From NCBI RefSeq assembly GCF_900302475.1, contig NZ_OMOQ01000002.1:434001-498000 (forward strand): DNA of 64,000 nucleotides, written 5' to 3'. How positions within the stretch are numbered: the first letter of the stretch is position 1; every line of letters starts with the position of its first letter. The notes under the pieces are model-generated. The model was not told the origin of the DNA. It ran no database searches and worked only from the letters and a program-made list of their open reading frames with translations. The translations under genes were made by a program, and so were the position numbers. Origin of the DNA: Defluviimonas aquaemixtae (GTDB taxonomy: Bacteria > Pseudomonadota > Alphaproteobacteria > Rhodobacterales > Rhodobacteraceae). Positions 17,068 through 25,341 of the stretch are shown here, piece by piece.

Positions 17068-18084
17068 TCATCCGAGATCGTCGCCCGAGGTCGCGCCGCT
17101 GATGAGCTGATACGCCAGAAGATCGGAGATTTCGCGGGGGTCGCGTGTGAGCGGCCGGACCTTGCGACGCAGCTCTGAGAGCGTCGCCGCCTCGCTTCGC
17201 CAGAGCGCGTCCGCCGCTTCAACGGTCAACTCGGTGAAGCGAAGAATTGACCCGGCCGGCGCCTGCGCGACGCGGGGCAGGTCCGCGGCTATGACCGTGG
17301 CTATTCGCGGGTAGCCGCCGGTGGTTTGGGATTCGGAGAGCAGAACGAAGGGCACGCCCTCGCCGGTCATCTGGATGTCCCCTGGTCCGATGAAATCTGA
17401 TGCGATGCCGCCGCTCATCTCCGCCGCCAAGCATGCGCCGTCATGGGACAGGCGGACGCCCTGCCGGTTGGCATCGGTCGCGCGCTGGAAGGCGGTGTCG
17501 AGAAAGCGCCGCCAGACCTCGGGTGTGAACAGCATGGTCTGTGGGCCCGGCATCACGCGGATCTTGCCGCCTGAGAAGCGAAGCTCCGCATCGATGATGC
17601 GGGATCTTCCACCCGGCGCAGGATCAGGGCCGATGGGCAACCGGTCGTCCGTCCGGATCCGCTCGCCGATCCCGGCCGCCAGGTGGGCGGAACGGCTGCC
17701 GAGCCAAGGGTTGGTTGCGATCCCCCCCGCGAACGTCAGGTAGCCATAGGCGCCAGCTTCGGCGCCTCCGATACTCAGACGCTGACTGGGTTCCAGCATG
17801 TGACTTGCATGCCAAGGCAGAGGACGTCCGTCGACTGCGGCGCGCATCGGTGCCCCGGTCAGGGCGATGCGTGTGGGTTCCGTGACAGAGACTTCGCCGC
17901 CCAATCCGGCCATCTCGACGCCGGCCACCGGTTCGGATAGCGCCAGTAGTGCCGCCGCTTCGAACAGCGCCAGCCGGTCTGCCGCTCCACCCTGCGACAA
18001 CCCCCGTGAGATATGACCGGGACGCCCCAAGTCCTGTATGGTCAACCCCGGGCCGGCGCGATGAAAGATCGCCTCAGCTGTCAT
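17068..18084 (-). CDS. pxpC: 5-oxoprolinase subunit C / biotin-dependent carboxyltransferase family protein
   Basis: A 338-residue PxpC (KipA, YbgK) protein: N-terminal HRAGPGLTIQDLGRPGHISRGLS typical of the family shortened here, middle GEAG-like loops, and QTTGGYPRIATVIAADL (~290) near the end. PxpABC hydrolyses 5-oxoproline to glutamate with ATP. The start ATG overlaps the pxpB stop (ATGA). No PxpA (LamB/YcsF) gene is in the cluster, so the partner is encoded elsewhere or the BC pair acts on another substrate. In this setting it may process pyroglutamyl residues released from imported peptides (inference). Confidence 0.85.
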   Translation of the reverse strand: MTAEAIFHRAGPGLTIQDLGRPGHISRGLSQGGAADRLALFEAAALLALSEPVAGVEMAGLGGEVSVTEPTRIALTGAPMRAAVDGRPLPWHASHMLEPSQRLSIGGAEAGAYGYLTFAGGIATNPWLGSRSAHLAAGIGERIRTDDRLPIGPDPAPGGRSRIIDAELRFSGGKIRVMPGPQTMLFTPEVWRRFLDTAFQRATDANRQGVRLSHDGACLAAEMSGGIASDFIGPGDIQMTGEGVPFVLLSESQTTGGYPRIATVIAADLPRVAQAPAGSILRFTELTVEAADALWRSEAATLSELRRKVRPLTRDPREISDLLAYQLISGATSGDDLG

Positions 18085-18833
18085 GAGAGCCCCTCGCGGC
18101 GCGCGCCGCCCATCGGGTCCGCTCCGTCCGCGCGTAGAGATTCGAGCTCCGCCGAGGATATCTGGACGAAGCGCACGGCATCGCCCGGCGCGAGCGGAAA
18201 GGGATCGTCCGATCCGGGCTGGAACGGGCGGAACGCGGACAGACCGACATGGCGCCACCCCGTCGCGTTCTCGGCCGCGAACAGCACGAGCTGGCGCACG
18301 GCCACAACTACCGCACCAATCGGCACGCGCGGAGTGAGCTGCGGCTGGCGCGGTATATTCCAGCGATCGGGCAGCAGCCCGAGATAGGGCTGTCCCGGCG
18401 CAAAGCCGATCGCGAGCACGCGCAGATCGGCGTCGGTGATTTCGGCGACCGCCTGAGATTCGGTCAGTCCTGTAGCATTGGCCGCTTGGACGAGGTCGGG
18501 GCCGCATGCGTCGCCGAACGCCACTGGCACCAGCCAGCGCCGCCGCGGCGCGGGTGGTCTTGCTTTTGACCAATCCTCGGAAGCGAGGAACGGGGCGAGC
18601 CATGCCGCGACCTCGCTCCGCGACAGCTTTGCTGGGTCAAAGCGAACGAGGACCGAGGTGAGCGACGGCGCGATTTCTGAGATTCCGGCCATGGCGGAGC
18701 CCTTGAGCATCTCGCAAAGCTGCTGGACGGCGCCGCTGGCCTGGGGTGCGGGGGTGAGTGAGAACCGGACCAGAACGCCTCTTTGCCCGAGCGGCAGTGC
18801 CTCCGGCTGAATTGAACGGCGGGCATTCTTCAT
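18081..18833 (-). CDS. pxpB: 5-oxoprolinase subunit B (KipI/allophanate hydrolase subunit 1 family)
   Basis: A 250-residue PxpB (KipI, YbgJ) protein. It has the cyclophilin-like fold motif AIGFAPGQPYLGLLP (~140-154) followed by the proline/arginine stretch RQPQLTPRVPIGAV and FAAENATGWRHVG. An N-terminal KipI-type domain covers the first ~85 residues (LGQRGVLVRFS and the ITSVLVRFDP-like segment). It forms a complex with PxpC, with which it overlaps by 4 bp. It is the first gene of the minus-strand cassette. The ribosome site before ATG 18833 is weak. Confidence 0.85.
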   Translation of the reverse strand: MKNARRSIQPEALPLGQRGVLVRFSLTPAPQASGAVQQLCEMLKGSAMAGISEIAPSLTSVLVRFDPAKLSRSEVAAWLAPFLASEDWSKARPPAPRRRWLVPVAFGDACGPDLVQAANATGLTESQAVAEITDADLRVLAIGFAPGQPYLGLLPDRWNIPRQPQLTPRVPIGAVVVAVRQLVLFAAENATGWRHVGLSAFRPFQPGSDDPFPLAPGDAVRFVQISSAELESLRADGADPMGGARREGLS

Positions 18834-19096
18834 GGCGGATCAGTCCGCGACGGTCACGTGACGGCGGCGGCGCGGATCGGGACAGGCAGGTCGCGGACCC
18901 ATGGCTCCCCCAAGGCGACTGGCAGCCATACTGGCGGGAAACGGCCACGCCCTCAACCCCAAGGGGCAGCCGGCGGAAGCCCGGGCCGCCAGGTGGCGGA
19001 GGGCGTCGCCGTTGATGTATGGTGACGGCAGGTCGCGGATGAGATAGCAGCATGTACAGCACCGCCGAATATAGCACGTCGGCGAGAGGAGAGGCC
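18834..19096. promoter_or_regulatory. Divergent intergenic region pxpB / pqiA with 10-bp palindrome
   Basis: 263 bp between divergent operons, so both promoters should lie here. The only distinct element is the perfect palindrome GTCACGTGAC at 18853-18862, 20-30 bp upstream of the pxpB start. No convincing -35/-10 pair was found. A longer in-frame extension of pqiA to ATG 19052 is possible but lacks a ribosome site. Confidence 0.35.
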
Positions 19097-19750
19097 GTGA
19101 CGGACAGCGCGGAAGTTGGAGGAACAGCGAGCCTTGATGGCCGCGGGCTCATCGCCTGCCCGGTCTGCGACGTTTTGCATGACGAGGTGCCTGTTTCCGC
19201 CGGAGCGAAGGCACGGTGCAGCCGCTGCGGAACTGTGCTTTACGCTCCGCGCCGGAGCGCGATGACCCAGATCGTCATGCTCGCGGCGACCGCCGCGATT
19301 CTCATGATTGCGGCGGTTTTCTTCCCGTTCCTCGAACTTGACGCAGGCGGGCTCAACCAGCGAAGCTCTGTGTTCGACGCGGTGATGGCATTTTCGGAAG
19401 GCTGGATGGCGCCTCTGTCGGCGGCGGTTGCCGCGACCGTCGTCCTCTTGCCGTTCGCGCGGCTTTGCGCGATCGCCTACGCGCTCGGTCCGATGGCGAT
19501 CGGCTGGCATCCCGCCCGTTACGCCGAAGCCGCGATGCGCTGGGCAGAGGCCGTGCGTCCCTGGGCAATGGCCGAGATCTTCATCCTCGGGGTCGCGGTC
19601 GCCTTGGTCAAAGTGGCTGGCCTTGCGAAGGTGACCCTCGGTCCTGCCTTCTGGGCCTTCGCTGCACTCGTTCTGGTGACGGTGCTGAAAGACAGTGTGA
19701 TATGCAAGTTGTCGGTATGGAAGACACTGGAAGAACGCAGGAATACCTGA
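19097..19750 (+). CDS. pqiA: Paraquat-inducible protein A, first half
   Basis: A ~217-residue PqiA/LetA-domain inner-membrane protein. N-terminal zinc-ribbon cysteines CPVC (21-24) and CSRC (41-44) precede four hydrophobic segments (first near 56-80). GTG 19097 is chosen because GAGAGGAGAGGCC precedes it; ATG 19052 gives a 15-residue longer form without a ribosome site. Usually PqiA is one protein of two such domains; here the second domain is a separate overlapping gene. PqiA works with the MCE protein PqiB in lipid traffic between membranes. Confidence 0.78.
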   Translation: MTDSAEVGGTASLDGRGLIACPVCDVLHDEVPVSAGAKARCSRCGTVLYAPRRSAMTQIVMLAATAAILMIAAVFFPFLELDAGGLNQRSSVFDAVMAFSEGWMAPLSAAVAATVVLLPFARLCAIAYALGPMAIGWHPARYAEAAMRWAEAVRPWAMAEIFILGVAVALVKVAGLAKVTLGPAFWAFAALVLVTVLKDSVICKLSVWKTLEERRNT

Positions 19751-20352
19751 CCGCCCGACGCGCCGGTCTGGTCGGCTGCACCCAGTGCGGCGCCGTCCAT
19801 CCGTGGGCCGCGCGCGAGTGCCGTCGCTGCGGCGCCGCCCTTGCGAGCCGCGATGAGACCAGCCTTCAGCGTGTCTGGGCCTGGCTGTTCGCGGGCATGA
19901 TTGCTTATATTCCGGCCAATCTCTATCCGATGCTCGTCACCAATCAGTTCGGCAAGCATCATGAAGCCACGATCGTAGGCGGTGTCATCGAACTGGCCGA
20001 GCACGGTTCCTGGGGTGTCGCCATCATCGTCTTCACGGCGAGCGTCCTGATCCCCATCAGCAAGTTCATCGCCATCGGCTACCTCGCGGTTTCGGTCCGA
20101 TCCGCGAGCGCAATGAGCGGTCATGGCCGCCAACTGCTCTACGAGATCGTGGAATTCATCGGGCGCTGGTCTATGATCGACGTCTTCGTTGTCGCGATAC
20201 TTTCGGCACTGGTGCAGCTGAAGTTCGTGGTAACGGTTAATCCGGGTGTTGCCGCCGTCAGCTTTGCGCTTTCTGTTGCATTTACCATGCTCGCAGCGCA
20301 GAACTTCGACCCCAGACTGATCTGGGACGCTTACGAGGCTGACACACATTGA
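19717..20352 (+). CDS. pqiA: Paraquat-inducible protein A, second half
   Basis: A ~211-residue second PqiA domain. Zinc-ribbon cysteines CTQC (21-24) and CRRC (35-38), then the family motif YIPANLYPML at the first TM helix and three further TM helices (SVLIPISKFIAIGYLAVS; SMIDVFVVAILSALVQL). The gene overlaps the first pqiA by 34 bp in another frame. In-frame ATGs at 19702 and 19717 both lie in the overlap; 19717 is a choice, not certain. Its TGA overlaps the TTG start of pqiB. Confidence 0.78.
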   Translation: MEDTGRTQEYLTARRAGLVGCTQCGAVHPWAARECRRCGAALASRDETSLQRVWAWLFAGMIAYIPANLYPMLVTNQFGKHHEATIVGGVIELAEHGSWGVAIIVFTASVLIPISKFIAIGYLAVSVRSASAMSGHGRQLLYEIVEFIGRWSMIDVFVVAILSALVQLKFVVTVNPGVAAVSFALSVAFTMLAAQNFDPRLIWDAYEADTH

Positions 20353-22433
20353 CTGATCCACGCCCATCTCAACTCGATGTCTCCACCGGGAGGCAATCGC
20401 CCTGGCGCAACCTGTCGGTCATCTGGCTCATCCCGGTCCTCGCACTCGCCATCTCGCTCGGGCTTGCCTGGCGGACCTATTCCGACCGGGGGGTGCCGAT
20501 AGAAATCACATTTCAGAACGCGTCTGGCGTGGCGCCGGGCGAGACGACGCTGCGTTACCGGGACGTCGTGATCGGCACCGTCGAACAGGTCAGCTTCACC
20601 GAAGATCTTGCTCAGGTTGTCGTCCGTGCGCGTGTCGAAAAGGAGTTCGCCCCCTATCTCGATGAGGATGCGGAGTTCTGGGTCGTACGGCCTCAGGTTA
20701 GCGCGCGCGGGATTTCGGGCCTCTCCACGGTGCTGTCTGGCGTCTATATCGAAGGCGCGTGGAACCAGGAGAAGGGCATCGCGCGACAGGTTTTCGCTGG
20801 CGCGGACGGCCCGCCTCTCGCGCAGCCCGGACGCGCGGGCAAGCGTATCACGCTTGTCGCCGAAGACGGGCGGCTGATCTCCGAAGGTGCGCCGATCTAT
20901 TTCCGGGGCATCGAAGTCGGGCGGCTTGAACGGCCGCGCCTCACGGTGTCGAGCGATTCCATCGTGGTGGATGCCTTCATCGAGTCGCCGCATGACCGCC
21001 GGCTGAATACCGCGACGCGGTTCTGGGACACATCGGGTTTCTCGGTCTCGCTCGGTGCACAGGGCCTGTCGCTCGATTTCGAAAGCATCGCTTCGGTCGT
21101 CGCCGGGGGGATCACGTTCGATTCGGTCTACGAGGGTGGAACGCCGGTAAATGCCGGACACGTCTTTACCATCTATTCCGGGGAAGCCGAGGCGCGGAAG
21201 AGCCTGCATACGCGCGGTTCGGAGTCGGCTGTGCTGGTCGCGGCCGAATTCGGAGATTCGGTCGGTGGGCTCGAACCCGGCGCCGAAGTCGTTTTCGGCG
21301 GGCTCGCCGTGGGCGAGGTGACGGCACTTTCTTCTCAGATCGTGGATACTGAGGAGGGACCTGAACTCCATCTCATGGCCAATCTCGCGATAGATCCGGC
21401 GCGGCTGGGACTTGGACGCGAAGCAGGGCTGGAAGAGATGCTGGATTTCTTCGAAGGCGCCACCGAGAAGGGTCTGCGGGCGCGGCTTGCCACGGCGAAC
21501 CTCTTCAGTTCCGCACTCGTAGTGGAACTTGTGGAGTTGCCCGATGCTGAGCCAGCGAGCCTCGACCGGAATGCAACGCCGCTTCCGATCCTCCCGTCCG
21601 TCCCCTCTGAACTGCCCGATTTCACCGCTACCGCGGAGGGCCTGCTGGAACGGGTCAACTCGCTGCCGATCGAAGAACTGATCGACCAGGCGATCCGTCT
21701 CATGGCGAGCGTCGAAGCGCTGGCGTCATCCGAAAGCACCCGGGCCGCACCCGATGCTGCGGTAGCCCTTCTGGAAGACACCCGCGCGCTCGTGAACGAC
21801 GAGGCGATGCGCGCGCTGCCGGGCGAACTGCGCGACGTTGTCGCCGAACTGCGGTCGGTGGTCAGTGAGTTGAATTCGCGCGGCACGGTCACGAACGTTG
21901 CCGAGGCCGTTGAAAAAGCCAACGCCGCGATCGCCAATCTCGCCACCGCGTCGGAAGACTTTCCGGAGCTTGTCGAGGATCTGCGCCAACTGGCGGCGAA
22001 GGCGAACTCGCTCGAAGCCGAAGAGCTCTTGGCCGCAGCGACCCGCGTGTTGGACAGCGCGGATCAGGTGATCAGCAGCGATGCAGCGCGCGACCTGCCG
22101 CCAGCCCTGAATGCGGCGCTTGGCGAGGTGCGTGCGACTCTGAGCGAGCTGCGCGAAGGCGGTGCAGTTGAGAATGCGAATGCCGCGATGACCTCGGCCC
22201 GCAACGCCGCCGACGCCGTAGCCGATGCGGCCGAAGGGCTGCCGGACCTGAGCGCGCGGCTTGAGCGGCTGGTTTCGCAATCCGAGGCGCTGATCGGTGC
22301 TTACGGTGCGCGGTCGACTTTCAACGAAGAGTCCATGGCGGCATTACGCGAAATGCGCGGTGCGGCGCGTGCGGTCGCCCAACTTGCCCGTGCGCTTGAG
22401 CGTAATCCGAGTTCACTACTGACGGGGCGATAA
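20349..22433 (+). CDS. pqiB: PqiB-type MCE (MlaD) lipid transport protein
   Basis: A 694-residue protein with one N-terminal TM anchor (WLIPVLALAISLGLAW, ~26-42). Three MCE/MlaD repeats follow, recognisable by FQNASGVAPGETTLRYRDVVIGTVEQV (first; shortened here), APIYFRGIEVGRLE (second) and EPGAEVVFGGLAVGEVTAL (third). From ~420 to the end is a long Ala/Glu/Leu-rich helical region, as in PqiB where helices form a tube across the periplasm. The start is TTG, overlapping the previous stop (TTGA). It is expected to be a hexameric periplasm-spanning lipid conduit with PqiA at the inner membrane and PqiC at the outer membrane. Confidence 0.85.
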   Translation: MTDPRPSQLDVSTGRQSPWRNLSVIWLIPVLALAISLGLAWRTYSDRGVPIEITFQNASGVAPGETTLRYRDVVIGTVEQVSFTEDLAQVVVRARVEKEFAPYLDEDAEFWVVRPQVSARGISGLSTVLSGVYIEGAWNQEKGIARQVFAGADGPPLAQPGRAGKRITLVAEDGRLISEGAPIYFRGIEVGRLERPRLTVSSDSIVVDAFIESPHDRRLNTATRFWDTSGFSVSLGAQGLSLDFESIASVVAGGITFDSVYEGGTPVNAGHVFTIYSGEAEARKSLHTRGSESAVLVAAEFGDSVGGLEPGAEVVFGGLAVGEVTALSSQIVDTEEGPELHLMANLAIDPARLGLGREAGLEEMLDFFEGATEKGLRARLATANLFSSALVVELVELPDAEPASLDRNATPLPILPSVPSELPDFTATAEGLLERVNSLPIEELIDQAIRLMASVEALASSESTRAAPDAAVALLEDTRALVNDEAMRALPGELRDVVAELRSVVSELNSRGTVTNVAEAVEKANAAIANLATASEDFPELVEDLRQLAAKANSLEAEELLAAATRVLDSADQVISSDAARDLPPALNAALGEVRATLSELREGGAVENANAAMTSARNAADAVADAAEGLPDLSARLERLVSQSEALIGAYGARSTFNEESMAALREMRGAARAVAQLARALERNPSSLLTGR

Positions 22434-22434
22434 T

Positions 22435-23001
22435 ATGGTGCGGTTGTCTGCAAAAACCTTTCTTGTCACGTTGCTCGTGGTGCTCGCCGGTTGCGGCTCA
22501 GGCAACGCGCCGCGTTTCCTGCTCAACCCGCCCGAGCCGGAGCAACGCTTCGACGTTCGCTACAGCCGTATCGAGCTCAGGGAGGTCTCGCTTCCCGCCT
22601 ATGCGGCCGCACCGGACATCGCAGTGCAGGGCGAAGGCGGGGATCTCAGGAATCTGCCCGACGCGCTCTGGGCGGACGATCCGGTGCGCGGCGTGACGAT
22701 GGCTTTGGCCAGGAGTCTTGACGAAGCGTCAGACGCCGTCGTCGCAGCTGAGCCGTGGCCGCTCGATGCGCCCGCCGATCTTAGGGTCGAGGTCCGGGTG
22801 GAACAGATGCTGGCCCGCGCCGATGGCCGGTACGAGATCTCCGGACATTACGCCTACTACGCGCCCGAGGGTTCCGGCCGCGGTAGCCTTCGCCGATTCT
22901 CCGTCGCCGCGCCGATCTCGGGTGAGGGCGCACGGGGTGTCGCAGACGCGGCCGGGGCTGCGTTGGCGCTTCTGGCCAGAGAGATTTTGTCGCGTCTATA
23001 A
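22435..23001 (+). CDS. pqiC: PqiC/YmbA-type lipoprotein (ABC-type transport auxiliary family)
   Basis: A 188-residue lipoprotein. The signal peptide ends in lipobox LAGC with Cys20 as lipidation site, followed by Gly-Ser, which predicts outer-membrane sorting. The rest has the PqiC/DUF330-like pattern: FLLNPPE, the SRIELREVSLPAYAAAPDIAV strand pair shortened here, and WADDPVRGVTMALARSL. It would cap the PqiB tube at the outer membrane. It starts one base after the pqiB stop and ends the operon, converging on cobS. Confidence 0.8.
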   Translation: MVRLSAKTFLVTLLVVLAGCGSGNAPRFLLNPPEPEQRFDVRYSRIELREVSLPAYAAAPDIAVQGEGGDLRNLPDALWADDPVRGVTMALARSLDEASDAVVAAEPWPLDAPADLRVEVRVEQMLARADGRYEISGHYAYYAPEGSGRGSLRRFSVAAPISGEGARGVADAAGAALALLAREILSRL

Positions 23002-23016
23002 CGCAGCTCGAAACGG

Positions 23017-23766
23017 TCAGAGAGCCGACGCGAGGATCACCCAACCGGCGCATTCCGCGACCTGCTGCATTGCGCCCATCACGTCACCCGTCTGCCCCCC
23101 GATCTGACGCAGCGCCAGGACAGCGACGGCCAACGAGGCGATCGCCACGACGATCGCCACCGTCAGGGCCGTTCCGAGACCAAGCGGCATGAGGCAGAAA
23201 AATCCGAGCCCCGCTGCGGCCAAAGCCGGCCGCATGTCATCGCCGCGCGCGGCATAGCCCAAGCCATCGCTCCGCGCCGCGGGCATCAGGACGAGGGCCG
23301 CCGGCAGGACCGCCCGCGATGCGGCGGCCAGCCCGATGAGCGCTAAGGTGGCCCCGCCCGTCCCGGCGGCCACGGAAAGACCGACCCAACGAAGCCCGAA
23401 CGCAAGCAGCAGCGCGATCACTCCGTAGCTGCCGATGCGGCTGTCACGCATGATCTCGAGTTTCCTTTCGCGGTCACGCCCGCCGCCGAACCCGTCCGCG
23501 AGATCGGCCAGCCCGTCCTCGTGCATCGCGCCTGTCGCAAGCACACCCGCCGTCACTGCGAGGAGCGCTGCTATTGTCGGCGGCGCGCCGATCCCGAGGG
23601 CGAGCCAGCAGACCACCGACCCGAGCGCGCCGACGGCGATGCCGACGAGCGGCCAGGCCCAGAAGGAAGCGGCCATCGCAGGGGGTTCGCCCCTGATCTG
23701 GCCCGCAGGCAGACGGCTCAGCAGCATGACGGCCAGCCGCACTTCGTCTGACCGCGACGGGGTCAT
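23017..23766 (-). CDS. cobS: Adenosylcobinamide-GDP ribazoletransferase (cobalamin synthase)
   Basis: A 249-residue integral membrane protein (CobS, also called CobV). The family signature MHEDGLADLADGFGGG (~85-100) followed by KLEIMRDSRIGSYGV is present, with about six TM helices after it. It joins adenosylcobinamide-GDP to alpha-ribazole(-phosphate), the last assembly step of cobalamin. It is the third gene of cobU-cobT-cobS; the ATG overlaps the cobT stop (ATGA). An apparent upstream extension of the frame runs inside cobT and is rejected. Confidence 0.9.
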   Translation of the reverse strand: MTPSRSDEVRLAVMLLSRLPAGQIRGEPPAMAASFWAWPLVGIAVGALGSVVCWLALGIGAPPTIAALLAVTAGVLATGAMHEDGLADLADGFGGGRDRERKLEIMRDSRIGSYGVIALLLAFGLRWVGLSVAAGTGGATLALIGLAAASRAVLPAALVLMPAARSDGLGYAARGDDMRPALAAAGLGFFCLMPLGLGTALTVAIVVAIASLAVAVLALRQIGGQTGDVMGAMQQVAECAGWVILASAL

Positions 23767-24782
23767 GCCTCCGACACCCCGGCCTCGGCAAACGTCGCCA
23801 TGCCATTGTGGCAGGCTAGCGCTGCGCGCAGGATGCCAAGCGCCAGCGCCGCGCCGGACCCCTCGCCGAGCCGCATGTCGAATTCGAGGACGGGGCGTTT
23901 GTCGATCGCCGCCAGAAGATTGCGGTGTCCCGGTTCTGCCGAGGCATGTCCGACGAGGCAATGGTCCAGCAGCCGCTTGTCGGCGGCATGAAGCACTGCC
24001 GCGGCCGCCGTGCAGATGAAACCGTCGAGGACGACCGGAATGCGCGCCGACCGTGCCGCCAGCACCGCGCCGCAGATCGCCGCCTGCTCGCGCCCGCCGA
24101 GGGCCGCGAGGATCGCGGGCGGATCGCCCAGGATCGCCTCATGCCGCTTCAGACCGCGCTCGATTGCATCGACTTTCCGGGCGATTCCAGCCTTGTCAGA
24201 GCCGGTTCCGGGCCCTACCCACTCGGCCACCCGACCGCCGAAACAGGCAGCAGCCAATGCAGCTGCCACGGTCGAGTTGCCGATCCCCATTTCGCCGAGG
24301 ATGAGGACGTCGGCGCCCTCGTCCACCGCAGATGCCCCCTGCCAGAGGGCGTCGAGGCAGTCGGTCTCGCTCATCGCCGGGCCTTCGGTGAAGTCCGCCG
24401 TGGGCCGGTCGAGCTCAAGCGCGATGACTGACAGATCGGCGCCGTTCACCGCACAGAGCTGGTTGATCGCGGCCCCGCCCGCGCGGAAATTCGCGACCAT
24501 CTGCGCCGTCACTTCCTGCGGATAGGGGTTCACGCCCTGCGCGCAGACCCCGTGGTTGCCCGCGAAGACGAGCGCCTGAGCGCGCCAGATTTCAGGCCTC
24601 GCGGTGCCGCGCCATGTGGCGATGAACTCGGCAAGCTCCTCAAGCCGGCCGAGCGATCCGGGTGGCTTCGTCAACGAATTCTGGCGCGCCCGTGCCGCTT
24701 CGGCCGCCTTGGTGTCCGCAGCCGGAAGCTTGTCGGCGAGTCGGGTGATCTGCGAGAGCGAGGAAAGGGGCGGAAGACTCAT
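23763..24782 (-). CDS. cobT: Nicotinate-nucleotide-dimethylbenzimidazole phosphoribosyltransferase
   Basis: A 339-residue CobT-family enzyme. Landmarks: NSLTKPPGSLGRLEELA (~35-51), FAGNHGVCAQGVNPYPQ, GEMGIGNSTVAAAL, and RLGEGSGAALALGI near the C-terminus with the catalytic Glu. It activates dimethylbenzimidazole to alpha-ribazole phosphate for lower-ligand attachment. Cytoplasmic. It starts one base after the cobU stop and overlaps cobS by 4 bp. Should not be confused with the chelatase subunit also named CobT, which is absent from the window. Confidence 0.92.
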   Translation of the reverse strand: MSLPPLSSLSQITRLADKLPAADTKAAEAARARQNSLTKPPGSLGRLEELAEFIATWRGTARPEIWRAQALVFAGNHGVCAQGVNPYPQEVTAQMVANFRAGGAAINQLCAVNGADLSVIALELDRPTADFTEGPAMSETDCLDALWQGASAVDEGADVLILGEMGIGNSTVAAALAAACFGGRVAEWVGPGTGSDKAGIARKVDAIERGLKRHEAILGDPPAILAALGGREQAAICGAVLAARSARIPVVLDGFICTAAAAVLHAADKRLLDHCLVGHASAEPGHRNLLAAIDKRPVLEFDMRLGEGSGAALALGILRAALACHNGMATFAEAGVSEA

Positions 24783-24783
24783 G

Positions 24784-25290
24784 TCATTTTACTTTCAGTG
24801 GAAGGCCGGACACGACGAGGTGGACTTCATCCGACACCGCCGCGATCTTTTGATTGAGAAGCCCGGCCGCATCGCGGAATTCCCGGGCAAGGGCGTTGTC
24901 CGGCACGATTCCGCAGCCCACTTCGTTGGTGACAATCACGACCGGGTCGCGTTGCGCGGCGAGCGCCGTCACAAATTCCGCGCCCGCCGCCTGCCAGTTT
25001 CGTCGGGCGTGCAAGAGATTCGAAAGCCACAGTGTCAGGCAATCAATCAACCGGGGGCCGCGCCCATCGGTCGCGGCCAATGCACCCGTTAGGTCCAGCG
25101 GCTCCGCGTGGGTATCCCATTCTGCGCCGCGCCGCGCCTGATGGGCCGCGATCCGCGCCTCCATCTCGGCATCATGCGCCTCAGCCGTGGCGATGTAGAC
25201 CGCGCGCGGGGCCAGGGACAGCGCCATCGTCTCGGCGATGCCGCTTTTGCCCGATCGGGCGCCCCCTGTGATCAGTATCGTCTTGCTCAT
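24784..25290 (-). CDS. cobU: Bifunctional adenosylcobinamide kinase/guanylyltransferase
   Basis: A 168-residue CobU/CobP protein: P-loop GGARSGKS (~8-15), IATAEAHDAEMEARIAAH with the guanylylated His region, LIDCLTLWLSNLL (~80) and VIVTNEVGCGIVP. It phosphorylates adenosylcobinamide and transfers GMP to give AdoCbi-GDP for CobS. It is the first gene of the minus-strand cobU-cobT-cobS operon, divergent from the phosphatase gene across ~50 bp, so the promoters must be very close. Confidence 0.92.
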   Translation of the reverse strand: MSKTILITGGARSGKSGIAETMALSLAPRAVYIATAEAHDAEMEARIAAHQARRGAEWDTHAEPLDLTGALAATDGRGPRLIDCLTLWLSNLLHARRNWQAAGAEFVTALAAQRDPVVIVTNEVGCGIVPDNALAREFRDAAGLLNQKIAAVSDEVHLVVSGLPLKVK

Positions 25291-25341
25291 CCTGCGTCCT
25301 CAAAGCAGAAACAGGCGATGCGGGAAAGGGAGAATGCGACC

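Noticed and set aside
18853..18862. GTCACGTGAC palindrome as a named regulator site
   Set aside because: The 10-bp palindrome is real, but too short and isolated to assign to any regulator; listed only as part of the intergenic region.
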